This document shows, in pieces, positions 1 through 5,279 of a stretch of 5,279 bases of DNA. The notes below the pieces were generated by a model, which was not told the origin of the DNA, ran no database searches, and was given only the letters and a program-made list of their open reading frames with translations. Numbering within the stretch: position 1 is the first letter of the stretch; each line of letters starts with the position of its first letter. Location: NCBI GenBank assembly GCA_964540005.1, contig CAZILN010000147.1:1-5279 (forward strand), written 5' to 3'. The position numbers were made by a program, and so were the translations under genes. The stretch is from CAZILN01 sp964540005 (lineage in GTDB: Bacteria; Bacteroidota; Bacteroidia; Bacteroidales; SM23-62).

Positions 1-78
1 GGTAATGCAAAACTAATTTAAGAAGACCTTTTTAATATCTACGTCAGACACACTTTTTGAAACACTATCTATAAATAC

Positions 79-110
79 TCTATCACATAAAGGAAAATTT
101 GGTAGAGGAA
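79..110. repeat. Imperfect direct repeat, copy 1
   Basis: This unit begins with the 13-mer TCTATCACATAAA (79-91) and ends with GTAGAGGAA (102-110), with a 10-base A/T-rich middle. Both ends recur in the same order at 155-184. The outer parts are weakly self-complementary (CTCTA at 78-82 against TAGAG at 103-107), so the unit could fold into a small stem-loop. It lies in non-coding DNA about 90 bases beyond the rplI stop. No function is recognised. It could be a small dispersed repeat, a remnant of an array, or part of the 3' end of the ribosomal operon transcript. Confidence 0.6.
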
Positions 111-154
111 TTCAACTACATAATTTGTGATGTCAGGTTGAAAATACCAAACAG

Positions 155-184
155 TCTATCACATAAAAATAAATAGTAGAGGAA
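155..184. repeat. Imperfect direct repeat, copy 2
   Basis: This is the second copy of the unit at 79-110. TCTATCACATAAA (155-167) and GTAGAGGAA (176-184) are both identical to copy 1, and the A/T-rich middle is 8 bases instead of 10. The start-to-start distance between copies is 76 bases. The copy ends 12 bases from the rplI stop codon. Read on the minus strand it would be the first sequence after rplI, where it can form only a weak stem (TCTACTAT against GTGATAGA, with one mismatch and two G-U pairs). It might influence transcript ending, but it is not a classical terminator. Confidence 0.6.
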
Positions 185-196
185 ACAGGACCTGAT

Positions 197-643
197 TTAT
201 TCTGCTATGATTTCAAAGGGGATCTCCACATCCACGGTTTTATGTAACTTAACCGTGGCTGTGTACTTGCCTATTTCCTTTATTAATTCTTCCTTGATTG
301 AGATGTCTTTCCTGTCAATCTCGAATCCTTCCTTTTTCAGAGCTTCGGCAATCTGAATGGTGTTCACAGAACCGAAGATCTTCCCTTTGGTGCTGGTTTT
401 GGCGCCAATGGTCAGGCTCAGAGTATTCATTTTATCGGCGAGTTCAAGGGCTTCCTCCTTTATTTTTTCTTCCTTATGAGCGCGCTGTCTCATAACTTCT
501 TCGTGCATCTTTTTTGCAGCAGCAGTGGCATTTTTAGCCAGCCCTTTGGGTATCAAATAATTCCTGGCATATCCGTCCTTAACTGTGATAATATCATCTT
601 TATGACCCATGCCCGGTATATCTTCTTTTAATATAATATCCAT
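197..643 (-). CDS. rplI: 50S ribosomal protein L9
   Basis: L9 is a primary 23S rRNA-binding protein of the large ribosomal subunit, located near the base of the L1 stalk and involved in keeping the reading frame. The product is 148 residues, close to the 149 of E. coli L9. Its N-terminal domain has the family signature: GMGHKDDIITVKDGYARNYL (residues 11-30), followed by PKGLAKNAT, with the conserved glycines, V-x2-G-Y-x2-N-Y-L core and basic loop. A charged connecting helix rich in E and K (about residues 45-75) leads to the C-terminal domain, which includes a GKIFGSV motif. It is the last gene of a minus-strand operon after rpsF and rpsR, 50 bases beyond the rpsR stop. No strong Shine-Dalgarno is visible before the ATG at 643. 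Nothing in the protein is abnormal. Confidence 0.97.
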   Translation of the reverse strand: MDIILKEDIPGMGHKDDIITVKDGYARNYLIPKGLAKNATAAAKKMHEEVMRQRAHKEEKIKEEALELADKMNTLSLTIGAKTSTKGKIFGSVNTIQIAEALKKEGFEIDRKDISIKEELIKEIGKYTATVKLHKTVDVEIPFEIIAE

Positions 644-693
644 GTACGTAAAATTTCTTGTTTCAGTAATACCTTTTTAATCCTGATTCATGC

Positions 694-963
694 TTACTTA
701 AGCATATCAGTGACATAGGGCAACAGTGCAATATGTCGTGCCCTTTTTATAGCACTGGCGATCTTGCGCTGAAATTTGAGGGAAGTCCCGGTTAAACGTC
801 TGGGAAGTATCTTACCCTGCTCATTCACAAATTTCTTTAGAAATTCAGGATCTTTATAGTCAATATACTTAATCCGGTTTTTTCTGAAACGACAGAATTT
901 CTTTCTTCGGATCTCAACTGACGGTGGGGTCAGGTACCTGATTTCGGATTGATTCGTTGCCAT
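694..963 (-). CDS. rpsR: 30S ribosomal protein S18
   Basis: S18 is a small-subunit protein that sits beside S6 on the platform of the 30S particle and forms a heterodimer with it during assembly. The 89-residue product has the S18 core. It starts with a basic KKFCRFRKNRIKYIDYKD stretch (about residues 21-38), then FLKKFVNEQGKILPRRLTGT, which contains the family's I-x-P-R-R-x-T-G motif. It ends with a basic KRARHIALLPY helix. Only one Cys is present in the FCRF stretch, so no paired-Cys zinc motif is seen. The ATG at 963 lies just 2 bases past the rpsF stop and is served by an AGGAGG inside the rpsF end, so translational coupling with rpsF is likely. There is no priB-like gene between rpsF and rpsR, unlike in E. 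coli. Confidence 0.97.
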   Translation of the reverse strand: MATNQSEIRYLTPPSVEIRRKKFCRFRKNRIKYIDYKDPEFLKKFVNEQGKILPRRLTGTSLKFQRKIASAIKRARHIALLPYVTDMLK

Positions 964-965
964 GA

Positions 966-1340
966 TTAAGCCTCCTTGGGTTTTTCAGTACTGGTTGTTT
1001 TTTCTAAGTCTGCCTTTTTTTTCCTTTTCTTAATGGCATACTCCACTGCATATTTGTCCAGCCTTACTGTAAGAAACCGGATGATTCGTTCATCTCTCTT
1101 GTACTCAGTTTCAAGCTTTGAAATTAAATCACCTTCTGTTCGGAACTCAATCAGGTAGTAAAAACCAGTGGTTTTTTTCTGAATGGGGTAAGCCAGTTTC
1201 CTGAGGCCCCAGTTCTCTTCATGAATAATCTCTGCCTTGTTCTCTGTCAGTACACTTCTGAACTTATCAACCGTTTCCTTCATCTGGCTTTCAGACAAAA
1301 CGGGAGTTGTAATGAAAACGGTTTCGTAGTTATTCATCAT
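966..1340 (-). CDS. rpsF: 30S ribosomal protein S6
   Basis: S6 is the partner of S18 on the 30S platform. The protein begins MMNNYETVFITTPVLSE, the normal S6 first strand, and continues with NWGLRKLAYPIQKKTTGFYY, the conserved W-G-x-R-x-L-A-Y-x-I motif. A later stretch, LETEYKRDERIIRFLTVRLD, is also typical. The tail is rich in K and E, and extended S6 tails are common. The frame stays open to 1583, but those 81 extra codons run across the divergent promoter region and into dnaX and show no S6 character, so the start is placed at 1340. The next ATG, at 1337, is equally possible and gives 123 residues instead of 124. The gene is first in the rpsF-rpsR-rplI operon and is preceded by a good Bacteroidota-type promoter. 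Confidence 0.95.
   Translation of the reverse strand: MMNNYETVFITTPVLSESQMKETVDKFRSVLTENKAEIIHEENWGLRKLAYPIQKKTTGFYYLIEFRTEGDLISKLETEYKRDERIIRFLTVRLDKYAVEYAIKKRKKKADLEKTTSTEKPKEA
971..976 (-). promoter_or_regulatory. Ribosome binding site of rpsR
   Basis: On the minus strand this reads AGGAGG, 7 bases before the rpsR ATG, and it lies inside the last codons of rpsF. It is a full Shine-Dalgarno match. Most other starts in the window (dnaX, icd, ferritin) lack one, as is usual in this phylum. It supports the start at 963 and fits coupled translation with rpsF. Confidence 0.75.
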
Positions 1341-1371
1341 AATACTGCTTTGCTTGTTTAAAAATTGCGCA

Positions 1372-1402
1372 CAAAAATAGGAACTTTTTACTACCTGACA
1401 AA
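1372..1402 (-). promoter_or_regulatory. Promoter of the rpsF-rpsR-rplI operon
   Basis: Read on the minus strand, TTTG (1402-1399) is followed after 19 bases by TATTTTTG (1379-1372). This matches the Bacteroidota housekeeping promoter, -33 TTTG and -7 TAnnTTTG, at all conserved positions and with normal spacing. Transcription would begin near 1365, giving a leader of about 25 bases before the rpsF start at 1340. This is a match by eye to the known consensus; no experimental start is available. Confidence 0.7.
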
Positions 1403-1413
1403 AAAATCTTGCC

Positions 1414-1444
1414 TTTGCATGCATTTTATTATTTGTTATTTTTA
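1414..1444 (+). promoter_or_regulatory. Probable promoter of dnaX
   Basis: TTTG (1414-1417), a 19-base spacer and TATTTTTA (1437-1444) match the Bacteroidota -33/-7 promoter except for the last base of the -7 box (A instead of G). Transcription would begin around 1451, about 13 bases before the dnaX ATG. The -33 box lies 11 bases from the -33 box of the divergent rpsF promoter. The region is AT-rich, so a chance match is possible. Confidence 0.45.
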
Positions 1445-1463
1445 ACCTCCATAAGAATACAGG

Positions 1464-3257
1464 ATGGATGATTTTATTGTATCGGCAAGGAAGTACAGGC
1501 CTGAGACATTCTCGGCAGTAGTCGGGCAGAATGCGATTGCCACAACTCTTAAGAACGCTATAAAGAGTAATCACCTTGGACATGCTTACCTTTTTTGTGG
1601 TCCCCGGGGTGTGGGTAAAACCACCTGTGCAAGGATTTTTGCAAAGACGATAAACTGTTTGAATCTTTCCCCTGAAACTGAAGCATGTAATTCATGTGAA
1701 TCCTGTGAATCATTTAATGAAACGAGGGCTTTTAATATTCATGAGCTGGATGCAGCTTCAAACAATTCAGTTGATGATATCAGGAACCTGACTGATCAGG
1801 TAAGGGTGCCTCCGCAGATTGGCAGGTACAGCATATATATAATAGATGAAGTTCATATGTTATCGGCACAGGCATTCAATGCCTTTCTGAAGACACTTGA
1901 AGAGCCACCTGCCCATGCCGTTTTTATTCTGGCGACCACAGAGAAACACAAGATCATTCCGACCATATTATCCAGGTGCCAGATATTTGATTTCAACCGC
2001 ATCAAGATACAGGATATTGTCTCCTACCTCAAACATATAGCGGATGCTGAAAGTGTTAAATACGAAGATGATGCGCTGAATATGATAGCTCAGAAAGCTG
2101 ATGGAGCCATGCGTGATGCCCTGTCCATATTCGATCAGATGGTAAGCTTTTCCGGTGAGCAGATACGGTATATTGATGTGATCAACAATCTTAACATCCT
2201 TGATTATGAGTACTATTTCAGCCTGACCCAGGCAATAATTGGTAAGGATGTTTCAAAATTGTTACTGATTTTTGACGAGATACTAATTAAAGGATTTGAT
2301 GCCCACAATTTTCTGAGCGGATTGAGCAGCCATTTCCGTGACCTCCTGGTATGCAAGGATCCGGTCACAATTGACTTACTGGAAGCTGGTGAAAAAATTA
2401 AGGAACGATACAAACAGCAAAGCAATCAATGCACCCCGGAATTCCTGTTTCAGGCACTTGATATTGCCAACCAGACAGACTTGTCTTTCAAGGCCAGTAA
2501 AAATCAGCGTCTTCTCATAGAAATGTTATTGATCAGGCTTGCAAACATCTCGGAAGAAAAAAAAAAGCAGCAACAGGATAAGAAGGATGCCGGAGGGTCA
2601 ACAGGAATAAAAAGTGAACAAGAAGTTTCCCCTGTTGAAAAAACAGCTGAATCTGAAGCTTCCCCTGAAGCAGTAAAAGAGATTGAATTGACGGAAGAAC
2701 CTGGATCAATAGCAGAACCTGAGTTTGAAGAAAAGTCCAGGGAGGCAAAGATAGCTGAGAAGAAGGATACTCAGAAAAAGGTCGCGGGACCGGTTACGAC
2801 ACATTCAATTAAGGATGCCCTGAATGGGAACCACTCTAAGGGATCCGCTGAAGTTAAAAAGCAGAAAAGTGATGAACTTGCGAAGAATGCTGAATTCTCT
2901 GCAGTACAGTTGAATGAAAAGTGGCTTGACTTTGCGGAAAAGATCAAAACCGATAAACCCAGGATGCACAGTTTTCTGAAGAACCACCTCCCTGAACTGA
3001 AGGAAGAGTATCAGATAGTAGTTAATTTCAATAATTCTGCACAGTTGGACATGTTTAATACGGAAATAAAGCCTGATTTAAAGGATTTCCTGGTGTCAGA
3101 GCTTGATAATAACATTTTCAGCATAGTGCCGCATCTTCCTGAAAATCAAGACGAATCAGATCAATTGTACACACAGGAGGCAAAATATGAGCATTTAAAG
3201 AAAAAAAATCCTGCTCTCGAACAGCTTAAAAAGGATTTCAATCTGGATTTTGAATAA
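1464..3257 (+). CDS. dnaX: DNA polymerase III subunit tau/gamma
   Basis: DnaX is the ATPase of the clamp loader, which opens the beta clamp and loads it on primed DNA. The tau form also holds polymerase cores and the DnaB helicase together. The 597-residue product has, in order: the SARKYRPETF start, Walker A GPRGVGKT (46-53), a four-Cys zinc module (C65, C75, C78, C81), Walker B IIDEVH (126-131), sensor 1 LATTE (156-160), the SRC arginine-finger motif (170-172) and sensor 2 GAMRDAL (214-220). The first zinc spacing is Cx9C, against Cx8C in E. coli as I recall it. A collar domain extends to about residue 360. It is followed by a K/E/Q-rich low-complexity linker (about 365-480) and a smaller C-terminal tau domain ending in a charged helix. 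A10G at the linker start is a likely slippage site. The start at 1464 gives the usual N-terminus, with no Shine-Dalgarno. Confidence 0.96.
   Translation: MDDFIVSARKYRPETFSAVVGQNAIATTLKNAIKSNHLGHAYLFCGPRGVGKTTCARIFAKTINCLNLSPETEACNSCESCESFNETRAFNIHELDAASNNSVDDIRNLTDQVRVPPQIGRYSIYIIDEVHMLSAQAFNAFLKTLEEPPAHAVFILATTEKHKIIPTILSRCQIFDFNRIKIQDIVSYLKHIADAESVKYEDDALNMIAQKADGAMRDALSIFDQMVSFSGEQIRYIDVINNLNILDYEYYFSLTQAIIGKDVSKLLLIFDEILIKGFDAHNFLSGLSSHFRDLLVCKDPVTIDLLEAGEKIKERYKQQSNQCTPEFLFQALDIANQTDLSFKASKNQRLLIEMLLIRLANISEEKKKQQQDKKDAGGSTGIKSEQEVSPVEKTAESEASPEAVKEIELTEEPGSIAEPEFEEKSREAKIAEKKDTQKKVAGPVTTHSIKDALNGNHSKGSAEVKKQKSDELAKNAEFSAVQLNEKWLDFAEKIKTDKPRMHSFLKNHLPELKEEYQIVVNFNNSAQLDMFNTEIKPDLKDFLVSELDNNIFSIVPHLPENQDESDQLYTQEAKYEHLKKKNPALEQLKKDFNLDFE
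2557..2581 (+). promoter_or_regulatory. Predicted dnaX slippage or frameshift site with -1 stop
   Basis: Ten A followed by G (2557-2567) are read in frame as GAA AAA AAA AAG, residues E365-K368. The last seven bases are A AAA AAG, the E. coli dnaX slippery heptamer in the same phase. After a -1 shift, or insertion of one A by RNA polymerase, translation continues as Ala-Ala-Thr-Gly and stops at TAA (2579-2581), giving a protein of about 372 residues. That protein keeps the whole ATPase and collar region but lacks the tau part, which is what a gamma subunit is. Loss of one A would stop at 2608-2610 after about 381 residues. The site and stops are seen directly; its use is inference from E. coli (ribosomal frameshift) and Thermus (transcript slippage). 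Confidence 0.6.
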
Positions 3258-3314
3258 TTTAGAATATCTCATTTTCGTTTGGATTAAAATATTTGCTAAA
3301 AACCCAAATCTATC

Positions 3315-4583
3315 ATGGAAGAACAAAAAATCAGTATTAAAAACAATCAATTACAGGTTCCCGATCACCCGGTCATACCATTTATTGAAGGGGATGGAAC
3401 CGGACCTGATATCTGGGCAGCCTCAGTCAGGGTATTGGATGCAGCGGTTAAGAATGCCTATTCAGGTAAGCGTTCCATTCAGTGGAAGGAAGTCCTTGCC
3501 GGTGAAAAGTCCTTTAATCTGAATGGAGACTGGTTGCCTAAAGCCACACTTGATACTATCAGGGAATACCTGGTTGCCATAAAAGGGCCCCTGACTACCC
3601 CTGTGGGAGGAGGCATAAGATCGCTTAATGTAGCACTGCGTCAAATATTGGATCTGTACGTCTGCCTGAGACCGGTTCGCTATTATGACGGTGTGCCGTC
3701 TCCAGTAAAGAATCCAACCACTACCGATATGGTGATCTTCAGGGAGAATTCTGAAGATATTTATGCAGGGATCGAATGGATGGCAGGGACGGATGAAAAT
3801 GAAAAGATCATGAACTTCCTGCTTAATGAAATGGAAGTTAAAAAGATACGTTTTCCCGGATCCACTTCTATTGGGATTAAACCCATCTCAAAGGAAGGTA
3901 CAGAGCGACTGTTCAGGGCTGCTGTTAACTATGCTATAAAATACAATAAGCCTTCGGTATGCCTGGTTCATAAGGGCAACATTATGAAGTTCACTGAAGG
4001 CCAGTTCAAGCTCTGGGGATATGAACTGGCTGAGAGGGAATTTGCTGACAAAGTGTTTACCTGGCTGCAGTACGACAGGATAGCTGAGAAGCAGGGAGCA
4101 GCTGCAGCTATGGCTCGGCAGGATGAAGCAGTTGCACAGGGTAAGATTATAATAAAGGATATGATCGCCGATGCATTCCTGCAGCAGATACTGACCCGCC
4201 CGGCAGAATATTCTGTTATAGCAACCATGAACCTGAATGGCGATTATATCTCAGATGCACTTGCTGCCATTGTCGGAGGTATAGGAATAGCACCGGGAGC
4301 AAATATCAATTATGAAACCGGACATGCCATTTTTGAGGCTACTCATGGAACTGCACCCAAATATGCCGGACAGGATAAGGTCAATCCAGGTTCGCTTATA
4401 CTTTCAGGTGTAATGATGTTTGAATATATGGGATGGACTGAAGCAGGTGATCTGATCATAGAGGGACTGAAAAAAGCAATTCAAAGCAAAAGGGTTACTT
4501 ATGACTTTGAGAGGTTAATGGAGGGTGCCACCAAGCTTAAATGCTCAGAATTCGGTGATGAGATAATTAAAAACATGGGTTGA
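3315..4583 (+). CDS. icd: Isocitrate dehydrogenase, NADP-dependent
   Basis: This cytosolic TCA-cycle enzyme oxidises and decarboxylates isocitrate to 2-oxoglutarate, reducing NADP+. The 422-residue product aligns along its length with the E. coli homodimeric enzyme (416). Isocitrate-binding residues are visible: S103 and N105 in GGGIRSLNVALRQ, R109, R119 in CLRPVRYY, Y150 and K220. Metal ligands are D282, D310 and D314 (KDMIADAF and NGDYISDALAA). Cofactor choice can be read from K349 and Y350 in the PKYAGQDKVNPG segment, V356, Y396 and R400. These match the E. coli residues that bind the 2'-phosphate of NADP, so NADP is inferred. S103 corresponds to the serine phosphorylated by AceK in E. coli; no kinase gene is in the window. 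The gene starts 57 bases after dnaX with no Shine-Dalgarno. A weak promoter-like pair (TTTG at 3249, TTCGTTTG at 3274) may drive it, or it may be read through from dnaX. Confidence 0.96.
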   Translation: MEEQKISIKNNQLQVPDHPVIPFIEGDGTGPDIWAASVRVLDAAVKNAYSGKRSIQWKEVLAGEKSFNLNGDWLPKATLDTIREYLVAIKGPLTTPVGGGIRSLNVALRQILDLYVCLRPVRYYDGVPSPVKNPTTTDMVIFRENSEDIYAGIEWMAGTDENEKIMNFLLNEMEVKKIRFPGSTSIGIKPISKEGTERLFRAAVNYAIKYNKPSVCLVHKGNIMKFTEGQFKLWGYELAEREFADKVFTWLQYDRIAEKQGAAAAMARQDEAVAQGKIIIKDMIADAFLQQILTRPAEYSVIATMNLNGDYISDALAAIVGGIGIAPGANINYETGHAIFEATHGTAPKYAGQDKVNPGSLILSGVMMFEYMGWTEAGDLIIEGLKKAIQSKRVTYDFERLMEGATKLKCSEFGDEIIKNMG

Positions 4584-4666
4584 CAGACTCAACTTGTCTG
4601 CATCCCATTGAACATCTTATTCTGAAACTTGTTACTTTATAAGGTTTAACTTTCAAACTCAGAACA

Positions 4667-4975
4667 ATGTTAAGTAAAGAAGTAGAAAAATATTTAAACA
4701 TCCAGGTCGACAAGGAAGTATATTCTTCACATCTGTACCTTGCTATGGCATGCTGGGCTGAAAATAACGGATATAATGGTGTGTCCGAATGGTTATATGC
4801 CCAGGCAGATGAAGAGAAAATACAGTGGTTTGTAACCGAACAGATTGAAGAAGAAGCTTCGGTTAAGGAAATAATTGATAAACTGAAGCTGGTAGGGAGC
4901 AATAACCTGTACATGTTTGACCGCGATATCCTGGGGATGCGCGGAGCAGGAGAAAGTGCGGGCAGCGCGGAGTAA
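4667..4975 (+). CDS. Ferritin with large in-frame internal deletion
   Basis: Ferritins form 24-subunit shells that oxidise and store iron in the cytoplasm; bacterial subunits are usually about 160-175 residues. This product is 102. Residues 1-51 match ferritin helix A and the first part of helix B (LNIQVDKEVYSSHLYLAM, then SEWLYAQADEEK). Residues 52-91 match helix D and the C-terminal helix (IQWFVTEQIEEEASV, then LYMFDRDILG). Against E. coli FtnA as I recall it, E17 and E50 are kept and Q59 and E62 stand for Q127 and E130. H53 and E94 fall in a gap of about 68 residues at codons 51/52 (4817-4822). The frame is intact on both sides. The tail GMRGAGESAGSAE is glycine/alanine-rich and GC-rich for this DNA. 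There is no Shine-Dalgarno; a weak -7-like TACTTTAT lies at 4633. It could be a recent deletion, an assembly collapse, or a genuinely short ferritin-like protein. Family certain, function uncertain. Confidence 0.85.
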   Translation: MLSKEVEKYLNIQVDKEVYSSHLYLAMACWAENNGYNGVSEWLYAQADEEKIQWFVTEQIEEEASVKEIIDKLKLVGSNNLYMFDRDILGMRGAGESAGSAE

Positions 4976-5009
4976 TTATACAGTTTTAATTTACATTGGA
5001 TGCTGTATC

Positions 5010-5046
5010 AGCTTCATATACTTTAAACATAAGTAAAAAAGAAGCT
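5010..5046 (+). terminator. Possible hairpin after the ferritin gene
   Basis: AGCTTC (5010-5015) pairs with GAAGCT (5041-5046). Inside them TACTT (5019-5023) pairs with AAGTA (5031-5035) around a 7-base loop. The two stems are separated by a small internal loop. The structure lies 35 bases beyond the ferritin stop and before the next promoter-like box. It is AT-rich and is followed by a mixed A/T stretch rather than a clean T run, so it is at best a weak terminator or a transcript 3'-end structure. Confidence 0.3.
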
Positions 5047-5073
5047 AATCTATATTATTTCTAAATAACTTGA

Positions 5074-5081
5074 TACTTTTG
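5074..5081 (+). promoter_or_regulatory. Promoter -7 box for the exported-protein gene
   Basis: TACTTTTG is a full match to the Bacteroidota -7 box TAnnTTTG. No TTTG is seen at the expected distance upstream, so the -33 element is weak or missing, which may mean that an activator is needed. A start near 5088 would leave a leader of about 108 bases before the ATG at 5196. Confidence 0.45.
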
Positions 5082-5177
5082 TAGGGTATTTAAGTTAATG
5101 TCTGTAGAAGTTCAGGGCCTGGTAATCTATCCGGCATTATCATTTATTTTTATTAAGAAGCAAAAAATAATCAGGCC

Positions 5178-5184
5178 AGGAGGT
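5178..5184 (+). promoter_or_regulatory. Strong ribosome binding site
   Basis: AGGAGGT is a full Shine-Dalgarno sequence ending 11 bases before the ATG at 5196 and 14 before the second ATG at 5199. The nearer ATG is therefore preferred. Such a strong site stands out beside dnaX, icd and the ferritin gene, which have none. Its first part (CCAGG, 5176-5180) can pair with CCTGG at 5118-5122 in the leader. Confidence 0.6.
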
Positions 5185-5195
5185 TAAATAATTAC

Positions 5196-5279
5196 ATGAT
5201 GACAAGGAATTATATACTCATAATCTTTATAATATATCTGGTATTCCCTGCCTCTGTCTTTGCACAGGTGAAGGTCAGA
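5196..5279 (+). CDS. Exported protein, 5' end only (partial)
   Basis: The frame opens at ATG 5196 and stays open for 28 codons to the end of the window. The visible peptide is a typical Sec signal peptide. A short n-region (MMTRNY, with one Arg) is followed by a hydrophobic core (ILIIFIIYLVFPAS) and a V-F-A site, so signal peptidase I would cut after residue 23, before QVKV. No lipobox Cys is seen in the part present. The product is therefore predicted to enter the periplasm or outer membrane, or to be secreted. What it does cannot be told, because only about five residues of the mature protein are in the window. A strong ribosome binding site and a -7 promoter box lie upstream, which supports a real gene. 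Confidence 0.8.
   Translation, partial: MMTRNYILIIFIIYLVFPASVFAQVKVR

Noticed and set aside
1..78. Partial gene at the left edge
   Set aside because: All three plus-strand frames meet stops within the first 21 bases. The minus-strand frames also meet stops within about 35 bases of the edge, and no coding character is seen.
79..184. CRISPR array
   Set aside because: Only two copies are present, with an internal 2-base length difference in the unit and a mixed middle. There are no cas genes in the window.
1341..1583. 81-codon upstream extension of the rpsF frame
   Set aside because: It crosses the divergent promoters and runs antisense into the start of dnaX. Its sequence has no S6 character, while a normal S6 start exists at 1340/1337.
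3249..3281. Promoter before icd (TTTG, 21 bases, TTCGTTTG)
   Set aside because: The conserved second base A of the -7 box is missing and the -33 lies inside dnaX. It is too weak to list as a feature, though it is noted in the icd entry.
4584..4600. Terminator after icd (CAGAC, 7-base loop, GTCTG)
   Set aside because: The stem has five base pairs and is followed by CATCCCATTG with no T run. It is more likely a chance hairpin.
4608..4640. Promoter before the ferritin gene (TTG, 22 bases, TACTTTAT)
   Set aside because: The -7 box lacks the TTTG ending, the spacing is long and the -33 is only three bases. It could be real but is not supported enough.
4667..4975. Encapsulated ferritin-like protein (short, two-helix type)
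   Set aside because: The length is similar, but both halves of the sequence match classical ferritin helices A/B and D/E, and there is no encapsulin gene or visible cargo-loading tail evidence here.

Overview
The window looks like chromosome of a member of the Bacteroidota (Bacteroidetes), probably Bacteroidales-like. The base composition is moderately AT-rich, most starts lack a Shine-Dalgarno sequence, and the intergenic DNA carries promoter-like pairs of the Bacteroidota type (TTTG, about 19 bases, TAnnTTTG). The DnaX N-terminus and the ferritin family also fit this phylum. The assignment is inference from sequence character only.

Layout. Bases 1-196 are non-coding and hold two copies of an imperfect 30-32 base direct repeat just beyond the end of rplI. 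On the minus strand, 1340 down to 197, lies the ribosomal protein operon rpsF-rpsR-rplI (S6, S18, L9). A short divergent promoter region (about 1341-1463) separates it from the plus-strand genes: dnaX (DNA polymerase III tau/gamma, 1464-3257), icd (NADP-type isocitrate dehydrogenase, 3315-4583), a shortened ferritin gene (4667-4975), and the 5' end of a gene for an exported protein (5196 to the window edge).

Most of the window is housekeeping: translation (S6, S18, L9), replication (clamp-loader subunit) and the TCA cycle (isocitrate to 2-oxoglutarate with NADPH formation). Two things stand out. First, the ferritin gene is only 102 codons, and its sequence joins the first half of helix B directly to helix D. 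About 68 residues (the rest of helix B, the long loop and helix C) are missing in frame, with two ferroxidase ligands among them. Second, dnaX has a run of ten A followed by G, in the same frame as the E. coli dnaX slippery heptamer. A -1 stop codon lies four codons further on, so a short gamma form of about 372 residues is predicted beside full-length tau.

I see no CRISPR array, RNA gene, IS element or phage gene. The two best candidates for a closer look are the shortened ferritin and the dnaX slippage site.
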